Positions 34,502 through 43,647 of a DNA stretch of 64,000 nucleotides are shown here, piece by piece. A model generated the notes under the pieces. It was given only the letters and a program-made list of their open reading frames with translations, was not told where the DNA came from and ran no database searches. Source of the DNA: Bacillota bacterium (lineage in GTDB: Bacteria; Bacillota; UBA5301; Bu52); NCBI GenBank assembly GCA_014896355.1, contig JADBKO010000015.1, forward strand, positions 1 through 64,000, in the 5' to 3' direction. The position numbers and the translations under genes are program-made. How positions within the stretch are numbered: the stretch's first letter is position 1; every line of letters begins with the position of its first letter.

Positions 34502-34725
34502 CCCCTTTTCCCTCCTTCCTTGCCCCGGAGCCCGTGGCATCATATGCCTGAAGCTCTGAGCCGGTCCCATCCCCCAGCTTCTCAACCCAAGGGAAAAGGG
34601 TCCTAGGAGGGGAAGCACGAGGCGGTGGGATTCCTGCGCGGACAGTTGACCTGGCGCGGAGCTCATGCTAAAATCATCATGTCAGGTTCAACAGTGCGCG
34701 GAGATGCGCACGGGGGCAAACGCGT

Positions 34726-34801
34726 AGGGGAGTAGCTCAACTGGCAGAGCATCGGTCTCCAAAACCGGAGGTTGCGGGTTCAAGTCCTGCCTCCCCTGCC
34801 A
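34726..34801 (+). tRNA. tRNA-Trp (anticodon CCA)
   Basis: A full cloverleaf: acceptor AGGGGAG/CTCCCCT, D arm with AGCTCAACTGGCAGAGC, anticodon stem CGGTC/ACCGG style with loop CTCCAAA (anticodon CCA), T arm GCGGGTTCAAGTCCTGC, discriminator G and an encoded CCA end. A terminator follows at once. Confidence 0.96.
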
Positions 34802-34807
34802 CGAAAA

Positions 34808-34841
34808 AGCCCTCCGGAAGCAAATTCCGGAGGGCTACTTT
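34808..34841 (+). terminator. Intrinsic terminator after tRNA-Trp
   Basis: AGCCCTCCGGAA (34808-34819), 5-base loop, perfect complement (34825-34836), then ACTTTT. A 12-bp stem right after the tRNA. Confidence 0.85.
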
Positions 34842-35133
34842 TACCCCGCAGGGTACCTGCAAAACCGCCACTGCAGCAAAAACTACAGCAACACGTCCGG
34901 AACGCTCCTGCGGGCGCTGGCCTGTTTGGCTGGGGGTTCCCGGCCACTCGCCAGAGGGGGCCTATTTCGCGGTCCGCAGGATGGTTTCGGTCTTGCGCCG
35001 CTTTCTTGTGACCCAGGACAAGGGCTGCCTCAGCTCCAGCCAGTGGTGACAGAGGCCGGTGCCCACAGGCGCGGAGCGGGACAAGCCTGTACCCTTTCTC
35101 CCGATCGATTCTTTCTCCGGCGGGCCTCCGGCC
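34842..35133. other. Intergenic region between tRNA-Trp terminator and proS
   Basis: About 290 bases where I see no supported gene, promoter or repeat. It separates the plus-strand tRNA unit from the 3' end of minus-strand proS. Confidence 0.4.
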
Positions 35134-36906
35134 TTACGGCGTATACCGCTGCAGTTCGTCTGCTATGGCTTGCTGCACGCGGCTGACCACCTGGTCCAGG
35201 GGGACGGCCTCCTCCTGCCCGGAGGCACGCCAGCGCAGCTCCGCCTTCCCCTCCTTTAGACCGCGGGGCCCAATGGTGACCCGCAGCGGAAAGCCCATGA
35301 GATCGGCGTCCTTGAACTTGACCCCCGGCCGCTCGGAGCGGTCATCCAGCACCACTTCCACACCGGCCGCCTGAAGTTGACCGTATACCTGTGTGGCTGC
35401 CTCCCACTGAGGGGCCTCCGCAGCGTTGACGGGCACCACTATGACCTGGTATGGCGCCACCGTCATGGGCCAGGCGATGCCGTGCTCGTCGTGGCACTGC
35501 TCGATGATGGCGGCCATGGTCCGGGAGACGCCGATGCCATAGCAGCCCATGATGATGGGGTGCGACCGCCCGTTTTCATCCAGATACATGGCGCCAAGAG
35601 CCTCGCTGTATTTGGTCCCCAGTTTGAACACCTGCCCCACTTCGATGCCGCGGGCGGCCTGCAGGCGCCCACGGCGGCAGCGGGGGCAAAGGTCTCCCGG
35701 CTGTGCCAGGCGCAGATCCGCCACCTTGTACCCAGCCGGAAAGTGGACGGTAGGATCCACGCCCACCAAATGGGTGTCCTTGGCATTTCCGCCGGTCACG
35801 GCCTCCTTCATGGCCATGACGGCCTGATCCACCCACATGGGGACTGGCTGTGCCAACCCGATGGGACCGGCGAAGCCCACCGGCGCCCCGGTGACCCGCT
35901 CGGTGGTCTCCGCATCGGCCAGGAATACGTGCCGGACATCCAGCACGTGACCCAGTTTGATCTCGTTCACGTCATGGTCGCCGCGCACCAAGACCGCCAC
36001 GGGCTGCCCGTCCGCCAGATAAATCATTGTCTTGATCAGGTTCCTGGGCTGGACGTGCAGAAAACGGGCCACCTCTTCCACAGTGTGCTGCCCGGGCGTC
36101 TCCACGCGCCGCCACCCCGGCTCAGAAGCTTCGCCAGCGCGGGCCTGTCCGGCGTCCTGAGCCTCTGCCTCGCCGTCCCCTTCGGGCGGCAAGCACTCCG
36201 CCTGTTCCACATTGGCCGCGTAACCACAGGCATCGCAGTAGACGATGGCTGCCTCACCGGCGTCGGCCAAAGCCATGAACTCGTGGGAGCCCTTGCCGCC
36301 GATGGCGCCGGAATCGGCTTCCACCGGGCGGAAACTCAGGCCGCAGCGGGTGAAAATCCGCGCATAGGCCTCATACATCTTCCGGTAGTTCTCGTCCAGC
36401 CCTGCCGCGTCCCGGTCGAAGGAGTAGGCGTCCTTCATGATAAACTCGCGGGAGCGCAGCGGGCCAAAGCGCGGGCGGATCTCATCCCGGTATTTGTTTT
36501 GAATCTGGTAAAGGACCACAGGCAGCTGACGGTAGGACTGCACCTCGTTGGCCACCAGCCAGGTAATGATCTCCTCGTGGGTGGGCCCCAGGCAAAAGCT
36601 GCGCCCGTGACGATCCTGCAGCCGGAACATCTCCTCGCCGTACACATCCCAGCGGCCCGTCTGCTGCCAAAGCTCCGCCGGCTGGACAATGGGAAGAAGC
36701 AACTCCTGGGCTCCTGTGCGGTCCATCTCTTCCCGGACGATGGTCTCGATCTTATGTAAGACCCTGAGGCCCAATGGCAGAAACACATAGATCCCGCCTG
36801 CGGCCTTGCGCATCATACCGGCGCGCAACAGCAACTGGTGGCTGGCGATCTCGGCCTCCGCCGGCACCTCCCGCAGGGTCGTGGCGAACAGTTGCGACAT
36901 TCTCAT
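35134..36906 (-). CDS. proS: Prolyl-tRNA synthetase
   Basis: Charges tRNA-Pro. The 590-residue bacterial-type class II enzyme has motif 2 and 3 regions intact (LCPTHEE-like [50 protein letters not shown]), and between them the insertion domain that edits mischarged alanine (about residues 220-400), then the anticodon domain. ATG 36906 is supported by GGAGGGAG ten bases upstream; ATG 36900 is possible. It appears to have its own promoter. Confidence 0.95.
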   Translation of the reverse strand: MRMSQLFATTLREVPAEAEIASHQLLLRAGMMRKAAGGIYVFLPLGLRVLHKIETIVREEMDRTGAQELLLPIVQPAELWQQTGRWDVYGEEMFRLQDRHGRSFCLGPTHEEIITWLVANEVQSYRQLPVVLYQIQNKYRDEIRPRFGPLRSREFIMKDAYSFDRDAAGLDENYRKMYEAYARIFTRCGLSFRPVEADSGAIGGKGSHEFMALADAGEAAIVYCDACGYAANVEQAECLPPEGDGEAEAQDAGQARAGEASEPGWRRVETPGQHTVEEVARFLHVQPRNLIKTMIYLADGQPVAVLVRGDHDVNEIKLGHVLDVRHVFLADAETTERVTGAPVGFAGPIGLAQPVPMWVDQAVMAMKEAVTGGNAKDTHLVGVDPTVHFPAGYKVADLRLAQPGDLCPRCRRGRLQAARGIEVGQVFKLGTKYSEALGAMYLDENGRSHPIIMGCYGIGVSRTMAAIIEQCHDEHGIAWPMTVAPYQVIVVPVNAAEAPQWEAATQVYGQLQAAGVEVVLDDRSERPGVKFKDADLMGFPLRVTIGPRGLKEGKAELRWRASGQEEAVPLDQVVSRVQQAIADELQRYTP

Positions 36907-36959
36907 GGCCGAAGAACTCCCTCCTGCCTGCGTCCGAAGCAAAAACAGTATGCTCTCCC

Positions 36960-36988
36960 AGTATACTACGGCCGGCCTGATGCGCCAA
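36960..36988 (-). promoter_or_regulatory. Promoter of proS
   Basis: Minus strand TTGGCG (36983-36988), 17-base spacer, TATACT (36960-36965), about 55 bases before the start. Confidence 0.6.
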
Positions 36989-37030
36989 GCAAAGAGTGGC
37001 TCACTCTTGCCTCTCTGTCGCGGTTCTCGC

Positions 37031-37945
37031 TCAGGGCAGCAGCCACTCCTTCACGGCCTTGGAGGCCCGGGCCATTTCCGCCAGCCCCTGCAATACGTGG
37101 CCCTGCTTGAGATAAGCTTGGCCCAGCAGCAGGTGGGTGTAGTCGTTTCCAGGGTTCAGGCCCAGGGAGGCCTTGAGCATCTGCACGGCCGTGTCGAGGT
37201 CTCCGGCCTGATAAAGGCTGATGGCTTGATAGTTCAAGGGCCATTCATTTGCCGGATCCAGCTGGGCTACGGCGGCAAACGCCTGGGCCGCTGCGGAATA
37301 CTTCGCCTGGTAGTAAAGGGAAAACGCCAGAAAAGCCAGACCGGACAACTGGGCCGGGGAGTGGGACGGCTGCTCCAGCCAGGGGCCGTAGTAAGCGGCG
37401 ATGCCGCGGGCTAACAGATCCCGTTGCGGAAAACTCCCAAGCTGTTCCGTAAAATCCTTGCTGCGCCGGATCTCGCCCGCCAGGGCACAGGCTACGGCCA
37501 TCCGGTACTTCAAAACCAGAAGGCGCTGATCCCGGTTGGACGCCGAAGCGGATGTGCCGGAGAGGCGCGACAGTTCCGGCTCTGTCCGGCGCGCCATCTG
37601 TTGCCAGAAGGCGTGGCCGCCGCCCGGCGGCAACCCAGGGATTTGGAGGGCCATGGCCATCCGAATCCCCTCCTGTTCCGCTGGCTCCGCCCGCACCGCC
37701 CTCTTTCCTGCCGGGACGGAGGCAATCGCCAGTGCCAAGCAGGCTTGCGCAGCCAACGCAAGCGCAGCATAATGCGCAGCGGAAGACAGCCCGCGGCGAG
37801 CCAGGCTTGCAGGCCTCGCCGCTGTCTGCTCTGGTCCACGCCCGTACCAAAGAGGAGCCGCCCGCCCCCCGGCTTGCGGCTCCTTCCTTGCACGATCCCT
37901 GCGCACCTTCTTCCCCTCGCCTCGGACCCGTGCCCGGGAATTCAA
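37031..37945 (-). CDS. Membrane-anchored TPR protein
   Basis: A 304-residue protein with a basic N-terminus, one membrane helix or signal anchor (about 55-78, [18 protein letters not shown]) and, from about 205 on, at least three tetratricopeptide repeats ([76 protein letters not shown]). TPRs bind other proteins; the partner is not known. The start, TTG 37945, is uncertain. It follows the EF-G-like gene by 17 bases, likely in one transcript. Confidence 0.75.
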   Translation of the reverse strand: MNSRARVRGEGKKVRRDRARKEPQAGGRAAPLWYGRGPEQTAARPASLARRGLSSAAHYAALALAAQACLALAIASVPAGKRAVRAEPAEQEGIRMAMALQIPGLPPGGGHAFWQQMARRTEPELSRLSGTSASASNRDQRLLVLKYRMAVACALAGEIRRSKDFTEQLGSFPQRDLLARGIAAYYGPWLEQPSHSPAQLSGLAFLAFSLYYQAKYSAAAQAFAAVAQLDPANEWPLNYQAISLYQAGDLDTAVQMLKASLGLNPGNDYTHLLLGQAYLKQGHVLQGLAEMARASKAVKEWLLP

Positions 37946-37962
37946 TTGACCCGAGATCCGCC

Positions 37963-40038
37963 TTACCCGGCCCGCTCGGCCTTAGCTGCGGCGATGATCT
38001 GTTCCGCCAGCTGTGCAGGCACTTCCTCGTAATGGTCGAATTGCATGGTGAACCGGCCGCGCCCCTGGGTCATGGACCGCAAATCGATGGCGTAGCGGGC
38101 CATCTCTGCCAACGGCACTTGCGCCTTGATGACCTGTTCGCCGCCGTGGCCCTCCATCCCCAGCACCCGTCCGCGCTTCTTGTTCAGATCCCCCATGATG
38201 TCTCCCATGAAGCGGTCCGGCACGCGGATTTCCACAGCCTGAATGGGCTCCAGCAAAATAGGCCGCGCTTCCAGGAAGCCCTTCTTGAACGCCATGGCGG
38301 CCGCAATTTTAAACGCCAGCTCAGAGGAGTCCACCGGATGGTAGGACCCGTCGTACAGCGTCACCCGCACGTCCACCACGGGATAGCCGGCCAGCACGCC
38401 TTCGGCCATGGTCTCGCGCACGCCCTTCTCCACGGCAGGGATATACTGCCTGGGTACGGCGCCGCCGAAGATCTTGTCTACGAATTCGAAGCCCCCGCCT
38501 GGGGGCAACGGCTCCAGTTCCAGCCATACGTGTCCGTACTGGCCCCGTCCGCCGGTCTGTTTCTTGTGCTTCCCTTCCACCTTGGTGGTGCCGCGGATGG
38601 TCTCCCGATACGGAATCTTGGGGTCGGAGAGTTCCACCTCCACGCCGAATTTCTTGCTGAGGCGACTGGCCATGACCTCCAGGTGAATCTCCCCTAAGCC
38701 GGAAACCAGGGTCTGGCCTGTATCACTGTTCTTGGCCACCGTGAAGGTGGGGTCTTCCTCCGTCAGGCGGGCCAGTCCGCTGAAAATCTTGTCCTCGTCT
38801 CCCTTTTTCTTGGGCTCCACGGCCAGTGACAGCGTGGGCTTGGGGAATTCGATGGCCGGAAGTTTCAGGAGTTGGTCCGGCTGGCAAAGCGTGTCGCCGG
38901 TACCGGTCTCCTGCAGCTTCGCCACCGCCCCCAGATCGCCGGCACCGACTTCGGATACGGGGATCTGCTCCTTGCCGCGCACAAGGTACAGCTGCCCGAC
39001 CCGCTCCTCCTTCCCCCGGGACGCGTTCATCACCCGTGAATCCGATTTGAACGTGCCTGAAAAGACGCGGAACAACGTCAGCTTGCCAACGTAAGGGTCG
39101 GAGACGGTTTTGAACACCTGGGCCACCAAGGGACCGGCAGCGTCTGCCCGAAGCGGTACTTCCCGGCCGTCGGTGGCACTGGCCACAACAGCCCGGCGGT
39201 GAGCAGGCGAGGGTACCCAGGCCACCAGCGTATTCAGCAGCAGATCCATGCCGATGTTCTTCAACGCCGATCCGCACAGTACCGGGAAGATCTTTCCCTC
39301 CGCCACACCTGCGGAGAGGCCCCGCACAATCTCCTCGTGGGTCAGGGTCTCCCCTTCCAGGTACTTTTCCGCCAGAGCATCGTCGGCCATGGCCACCGCC
39401 TCGGACAATTCCTCGCGGTAACGGTCCATTTCGGACTGGAGATCCGCCGGGATCGGCACCTCCCTGGCTTGGCCTTTGGCGTCATACTCGTACGCTTTGC
39501 CGGCCACCACGTCCACGAGGCCGCGGAAACTCTCCGAGGCCCCAATGGGCAGCTGCACCGGAATGGCTTGGCGGCCGAACAATCCTTGGATGGCCTCCAC
39601 GACTTTGGCGAAATTGGCGTTCTCGCGGTCCATCTTATTGATGAAAAACAGGCGTGGCAGCTTCGCTTCTGCGGCGTAGGCCGCCACCTGTTCCGTTCCC
39701 ACTTCCACCCCGGAGGCGGCGCACGCCACCACCAGGCACGCCTCGACGGCCCGCAGGGCCCCGATGACCTCCCCAGCAAAATCAAAATACCCGGGGGTAT
39801 CCACCAAGTTCAACTTATAACCTTGCCACTCGGCAGGAGCCAGGGAGGTGCTGATAGATATGCGGCGGCGGACTTCTTCGGGGTCATAGTCGCTGACGGT
39901 GGTGCCTTCTTCCACACGGCCCAGGCGGGAAATGGCGCCGCTGCGAAACAGAAGGGCTTCCGTCAACGATGTCTTGCCGGAACCGCCGTGACCCGCCAGG
40001 GCCACGTTGCGCAGGTGCTCGGTGGAGTACTTGTTCAA
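37963..40038 (-). CDS. Elongation factor G-like GTPase (EF-G paralogue)
   Basis: A 691-residue translational GTPase with the five EF-G domains. The P-loop is GHGGSGKT (residues 16-23) rather than the AHIDAGKT of true EF-G, G3 reads DTPGYFDF, with Tyr replacing the catalytic His, and G4 is NKMD. This pattern marks the EF-G-like (FusA2-type) branch common in Firmicutes, not the housekeeping factor; its job, perhaps in recycling or stress, is not settled. TTG start with AAGGAGGAG upstream. It is read with the TPR gene behind it. Confidence 0.88.
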   Translation of the reverse strand: MNKYSTEHLRNVALAGHGGSGKTSLTEALLFRSGAISRLGRVEEGTTVSDYDPEEVRRRISISTSLAPAEWQGYKLNLVDTPGYFDFAGEVIGALRAVEACLVVACAASGVEVGTEQVAAYAAEAKLPRLFFINKMDRENANFAKVVEAIQGLFGRQAIPVQLPIGASESFRGLVDVVAGKAYEYDAKGQAREVPIPADLQSEMDRYREELSEAVAMADDALAEKYLEGETLTHEEIVRGLSAGVAEGKIFPVLCGSALKNIGMDLLLNTLVAWVPSPAHRRAVVASATDGREVPLRADAAGPLVAQVFKTVSDPYVGKLTLFRVFSGTFKSDSRVMNASRGKEERVGQLYLVRGKEQIPVSEVGAGDLGAVAKLQETGTGDTLCQPDQLLKLPAIEFPKPTLSLAVEPKKKGDEDKIFSGLARLTEEDPTFTVAKNSDTGQTLVSGLGEIHLEVMASRLSKKFGVEVELSDPKIPYRETIRGTTKVEGKHKKQTGGRGQYGHVWLELEPLPPGGGFEFVDKIFGGAVPRQYIPAVEKGVRETMAEGVLAGYPVVDVRVTLYDGSYHPVDSSELAFKIAAAMAFKKGFLEARPILLEPIQAVEIRVPDRFMGDIMGDLNKKRGRVLGMEGHGGEQVIKAQVPLAEMARYAIDLRSMTQGRGRFTMQFDHYEEVPAQLAEQIIAAAKAERAG

Positions 40039-40211
40039 CCCACATCTCCTCCTTCGGTGCGGTACCCCCGACTCAAGGAATCGGTGCCCCCAGATGAACG
40101 GTCATTACCGCCCGTAATTCGAGCCGGATAAAGCCTTTTCCTGCCCACTATCAGGCTCATCGCGAAAAGCTTGCCCAACAGAGGGCGGCATATCCGGGAA
40201 GCTTCCGCCTG

Positions 40212-42083
40212 TCAGGGCGAGGAGAGCTCAGATGCCGGGATCACACGGTAGCCAGGCAATGCCGCATCCCATTCCTGCCGGAAGCCCAGGTACGTGAGGG
40301 CCCAGATGCTGATATACAGGTGTCCCTCGTGCAACACGGCGCCGGGAACCGCCACCTCCGCCCCGTTCAACTGCCCCGTATCGGAACCCAGGCGCATCTG
40401 CAGCAGCCGCGCGGGGGTGCGGGAGGAGATTACGACCTCCTTTTGCGCCGGTTGCCAGATGAAGCCCAGCCCCAGAGCCTGGGCGCTTTCGCGCAAGGGC
40501 ACGTACAGGAGCCCGTTGAGAATGGTCCATTCCAGGTACACAGGACGGGAACTCTTCGCAAATGCCACCACTCGGAGATTCCGGGGGGCCAGGGGCCTGT
40601 AGGAGCCCAGGGTTCCGCTGTGGTCCCAAAACCACAACACCGGCGAGACTCCGGCGGGATCGCGCCGTACGACACCGGCTACAGCCGCCTGCCCGGACAT
40701 CCCATACCACTGAGAGAGGATCTGGCCGGAAAAGCTCACCTGCAAGGCGCCAATACCCCAGCGGGTCCGGCCCGCCAACCAGAAGCTGTGGCTGTCCAAC
40801 ATGCCCATTTGAGGATCTGACAAAGGTTCACGCACGCCGGACGAGCCTGCGGGCTGTACGGTCAAAGGCGGTGCCGGCGTTTTGGAGTCTCCTGCGCGAG
40901 AGGCTGGAGGGGACGTTGCCGGCTCCTGATCCTGCCAGGTTATGCGGTACAGGTAGAGCATATTGCGGCTGGTGTTCACAGCCAGCCAACCCGCGGCTCC
41001 CGCCGAGTAGAGGGCCAGTCCGGTAACCTGCCCCCAGGGGTAATTCTCCCAGAGGCTTTTGACGGGGAGGACTGCCTGTCCGCCGGGCTCCGCCGGTGCG
41101 GGGGAATGTTCCGTACCCGGACTGGACCTCACCGCGGGCTCTGAAGGTGCAACGGCGACCGGGGGGGAGCCTGCAGACCGGGATCCAGCCGCAAAAGCCC
41201 CCTGGCCTGCCGGCCATCCCAGCAGTCCCACCTGGTTGGCGCCGCGCACATAGGCCACCACCGCCCAATCAGAGGGGCCGGATAGAAGGGGGCCATAGAG
41301 CACCAAAGGCTGCCCCTGCCACTGGCGGCTTTGCCATACGGTCTGTAGTTGTTTTCCGTTCCACCGGAGCAAAAAAAGGCGGCCCTGTTGAGTGCTGGCC
41401 AAGAGCGAGACAAAGGGCTGCCCCGGCTCGCGGACGGGGACTACGGACAAAATGGGGGCCCAGAGATAGGTCTCTCCCCATTTTCGCCATGCCCGGCCGC
41501 CGGATAACCCCCAAATCTGCAGGATCCCCGCGTCGCCCACCCCGCAGACCGCCTCGCTGGCCCCATCCCGATCCACATCCACGGCAACCAGTGCCGTCGG
41601 AGCGAAATCCAGAGCCACCGCTGGACCCGGCGGCAGCGCAGCGGGAGGGGTGCCGGCACGTTGAACCGGCGCCGATCCCTGCTGTCGGTCATCCGGTGTT
41701 GCGGCACCTGCCGCCAGCGGCGGAAGGCTGGTCACAGCCAGATGCTGGTTTACCGTAAAGACCAGTTGTTTCTCCCCGTCCCGATAGACGGGAGCCAGGC
41801 AGACAAAGTCCGGCGCTTCAGGCCAAAGACGCTCCTGCCCCGCCCAGCTCCACAGCAGCCCTCCCGGCTCCGGCGGTATGCCCAGAGGAGGCCATCCTAC
41901 GGGGATCAGCCTGGCGGAAGGCTGGGCAGCCAGAGTCGGCGCCGCCCCTGGCAACACTCCGTTGATCCACGCCACCGCGGCCAGCAATGCCAGCGCCGTC
42001 CGCAACACGGCGCAAAGCCGATCATGAGGTCGCGGCCGCCGAACCACAGATGAAAGCGGATATGCATGGCGATGTCCGTCCAT
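40212..42083 (-). CDS. Secreted propeller-like protein with copper amine oxidase stalk domain
   Basis: A 623-residue protein. A signal peptide or anchor lies at about 28-55 (LRTALALLAAVAWINGVLPGAAPTLA). The central part is made of beta-repeat units with an FG-GAP-like calcium loop AVDVDRDGASEAVCG and WD-like strands, broken by Pro/Ala/Ser-rich linkers. The C-terminal ~110 residues, with LLYVPLRESAQALGLGFIWQPAQKEVVIS, match the copper amine oxidase N-terminal (stalk) domain often found in surface proteins of Firmicutes. No catalytic amine oxidase part is present. ATG 42083 has AGGGAGGGA 6 bases upstream. It is likely to act outside the cell or on the spore; the ligand is unknown. Confidence 0.75.
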   Translation of the reverse strand: MDGHRHAYPLSSVVRRPRPHDRLCAVLRTALALLAAVAWINGVLPGAAPTLAAQPSARLIPVGWPPLGIPPEPGGLLWSWAGQERLWPEAPDFVCLAPVYRDGEKQLVFTVNQHLAVTSLPPLAAGAATPDDRQQGSAPVQRAGTPPAALPPGPAVALDFAPTALVAVDVDRDGASEAVCGVGDAGILQIWGLSGGRAWRKWGETYLWAPILSVVPVREPGQPFVSLLASTQQGRLFLLRWNGKQLQTVWQSRQWQGQPLVLYGPLLSGPSDWAVVAYVRGANQVGLLGWPAGQGAFAAGSRSAGSPPVAVAPSEPAVRSSPGTEHSPAPAEPGGQAVLPVKSLWENYPWGQVTGLALYSAGAAGWLAVNTSRNMLYLYRITWQDQEPATSPPASRAGDSKTPAPPLTVQPAGSSGVREPLSDPQMGMLDSHSFWLAGRTRWGIGALQVSFSGQILSQWYGMSGQAAVAGVVRRDPAGVSPVLWFWDHSGTLGSYRPLAPRNLRVVAFAKSSRPVYLEWTILNGLLYVPLRESAQALGLGFIWQPAQKEVVISSRTPARLLQMRLGSDTGQLNGAEVAVPGAVLHEGHLYISIWALTYLGFRQEWDAALPGYRVIPASELSSP

Positions 42084-42177
42084 GGCCATTCCCTCCCTGT
42101 GCAGAATCAACGCCGGAATGAACGAAGAAGGGGGCCGGAAACCGTTCTGCGGGCTTCCGTCCCCCTTTCCCTGCCTA

Positions 42178-42254
42178 TGGTCGGACCGACTGGATTCGAA
42201 CCAGCGACCTCTTCCACCCCAAGGAAGCGCGCTACCAAACTGCGCCACGGTCCG
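42178..42254 (-). tRNA. tRNA-Pro (anticodon GGG)
   Basis: A full cloverleaf on the minus strand: acceptor CGGACCG/CGGTCCG, D arm, anticodon stem CTTCC/GGAAG with loop TTGGGGT (anticodon GGG), T arm CTGGTTCGAATCCAG, discriminator A and an encoded CCA end. Confidence 0.96.
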
Positions 42255-42366
42255 TCAGCTGGGTTTATTATAGCACCGGGCGAAGGTTCTGACAAGGATA
42301 CGAATCACTGGGGATCTGGCGAAAAAGCCATGGAAAAACCCTGTCCGGGCTCGCACCGCCCGGCCC

Positions 42367-43506
42367 TCACCGTCCCTGGGGCGCGCAGGCCAGGGGCTCC
42401 ACCCGGACGCCCTCCGGCGCTACCCGGGTGAGCACCGTATGCGCCTCTACACCCGCTCGGCGCATGGCTGCGTTCATGGCCGCGGCCACCTGCCCGCTGC
42501 GGCCGGCGCAAAAAGCCAGCAATGTGGGACCACTGCCGCTCAGGCAAACCCCCAGAGCCCCGGCGGTCAGTGCTGCCCGGGAGGCCTCCTCCGCCCCCGG
42601 AATGTGCGGGAGCCTGTACGGCTGATGCAGCCGGTCCCGCATGGCTTGTTGCAGATCCGCAGCGCGTCCGTTTTGCAGGGCCGCCACCAGCGCGGCCGCG
42701 CGCTGCACGTTGAAGACAGCGTCCGCCAAGGGAACTTGGTGCGGCAGGCGCCGCCGTGACGCCGCGGTATCCACCCGCAGGTGCGGGATGAGCAGGACGA
42801 TGTCCCAGGGATAGGGCACGCTCAGCGGCAACGCCCGGATCTCCGGCAGGCCGTTTCCGTCAGTGTTGCGCAAATTCCCGCGTGCCCCCAGCTGGCCCTC
42901 CCCGCAGCTTCCGCCCGAAGCATCCGGCCCGTCCGTGGCCATAGCCACCACCACCCCACCATGAACTGCCGCCGCCACATTGTCCGGATGCCCCTCCAGG
43001 TGGGAGGCCAGCGACAACAACCATGGGCGGACCCGCACACCGGGAAGCAGAGCGTCCGCTGCCCAGATTCCGGCCACGACGGCCGTGGCCGAGCTGCCCA
43101 GACCTCCCCAGACCGGCACGTTGTTCCGGGCTTCGATGCGCACCCACCGGGGCCACAGGCCGCAGCGGGAGAACACGGCGGCCATGCTGCGGGCCACCAG
43201 GTTCGTGTCGTCCTGCGGCAGAATCCCTTCCCCAAAGCCCTGCACCCGCACCTCGACGCGTTCCCAGGCGGCCGCGGCGCCCGCCGGCGCCGGCAGCAAA
43301 GGCCCGCATTCCACGCGCACCACGTTATGAAGCTCCAGGGCCATGCCCAGCGTATCCAGGCCGGGTCCCAGGTTGGCGCTGGTGGCCGGAACGCGGACCT
43401 GCACAGCCTGCTGCATCGCCCGCAGGCGGGAATCCTCGCCGGCAGCCGGGCTGCCCGCCAAGCCGGCCCCACCGCTTTGCCTCTCCCTGGAAAGCCCTTT
43501 TTCCAT
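42367..43506 (-). CDS. thrB: Homoserine kinase
   Basis: A GHMP kinase that makes O-phosphohomoserine for threonine. The 379-residue protein has the substrate motif VRVPATSANLGPGLDTLG near the N-terminus, the phosphate loop VPVWGGLGSSATAVV, and the C-terminal GVCLSGSGPTLLAF. A Gly/Asn-rich insert of ~20 residues (SGGSCGEGQLGARGNLRN) lies mid-protein. ATG 43506 has GGGAGGG 11 bases upstream; ATG 43416, nearer the conserved part, is an alternative. No thrC or hom gene is adjacent. The 111 bases before the tRNA hold nothing recognised. Confidence 0.88.
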   Translation of the reverse strand: MEKGLSRERQSGGAGLAGSPAAGEDSRLRAMQQAVQVRVPATSANLGPGLDTLGMALELHNVVRVECGPLLPAPAGAAAAWERVEVRVQGFGEGILPQDDTNLVARSMAAVFSRCGLWPRWVRIEARNNVPVWGGLGSSATAVVAGIWAADALLPGVRVRPWLLSLASHLEGHPDNVAAAVHGGVVVAMATDGPDASGGSCGEGQLGARGNLRNTDGNGLPEIRALPLSVPYPWDIVLLIPHLRVDTAASRRRLPHQVPLADAVFNVQRAAALVAALQNGRAADLQQAMRDRLHQPYRLPHIPGAEEASRAALTAGALGVCLSGSGPTLLAFCAGRSGQVAAAMNAAMRRAGVEAHTVLTRVAPEGVRVEPLACAPQGR

Positions 43507-43647
43507 CCGGCTTGTCCCTCCCACTGGCAAGCCCGGGTGCCGCCGGCGCCTCATGCGGGGGTCTGTCCCGCTTTGCAGGCATTATAACACGCCGGGCCAC
43601 CGGTTGGGAACAGAACAGGGCGGCCGAGGGGGCAGGCGACTACCCCC

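Noticed and set aside
34842-35133. Small open frames between tRNA-Trp and proS
   Set aside because: No Shine-Dalgarno, low-complexity translations and no motif.
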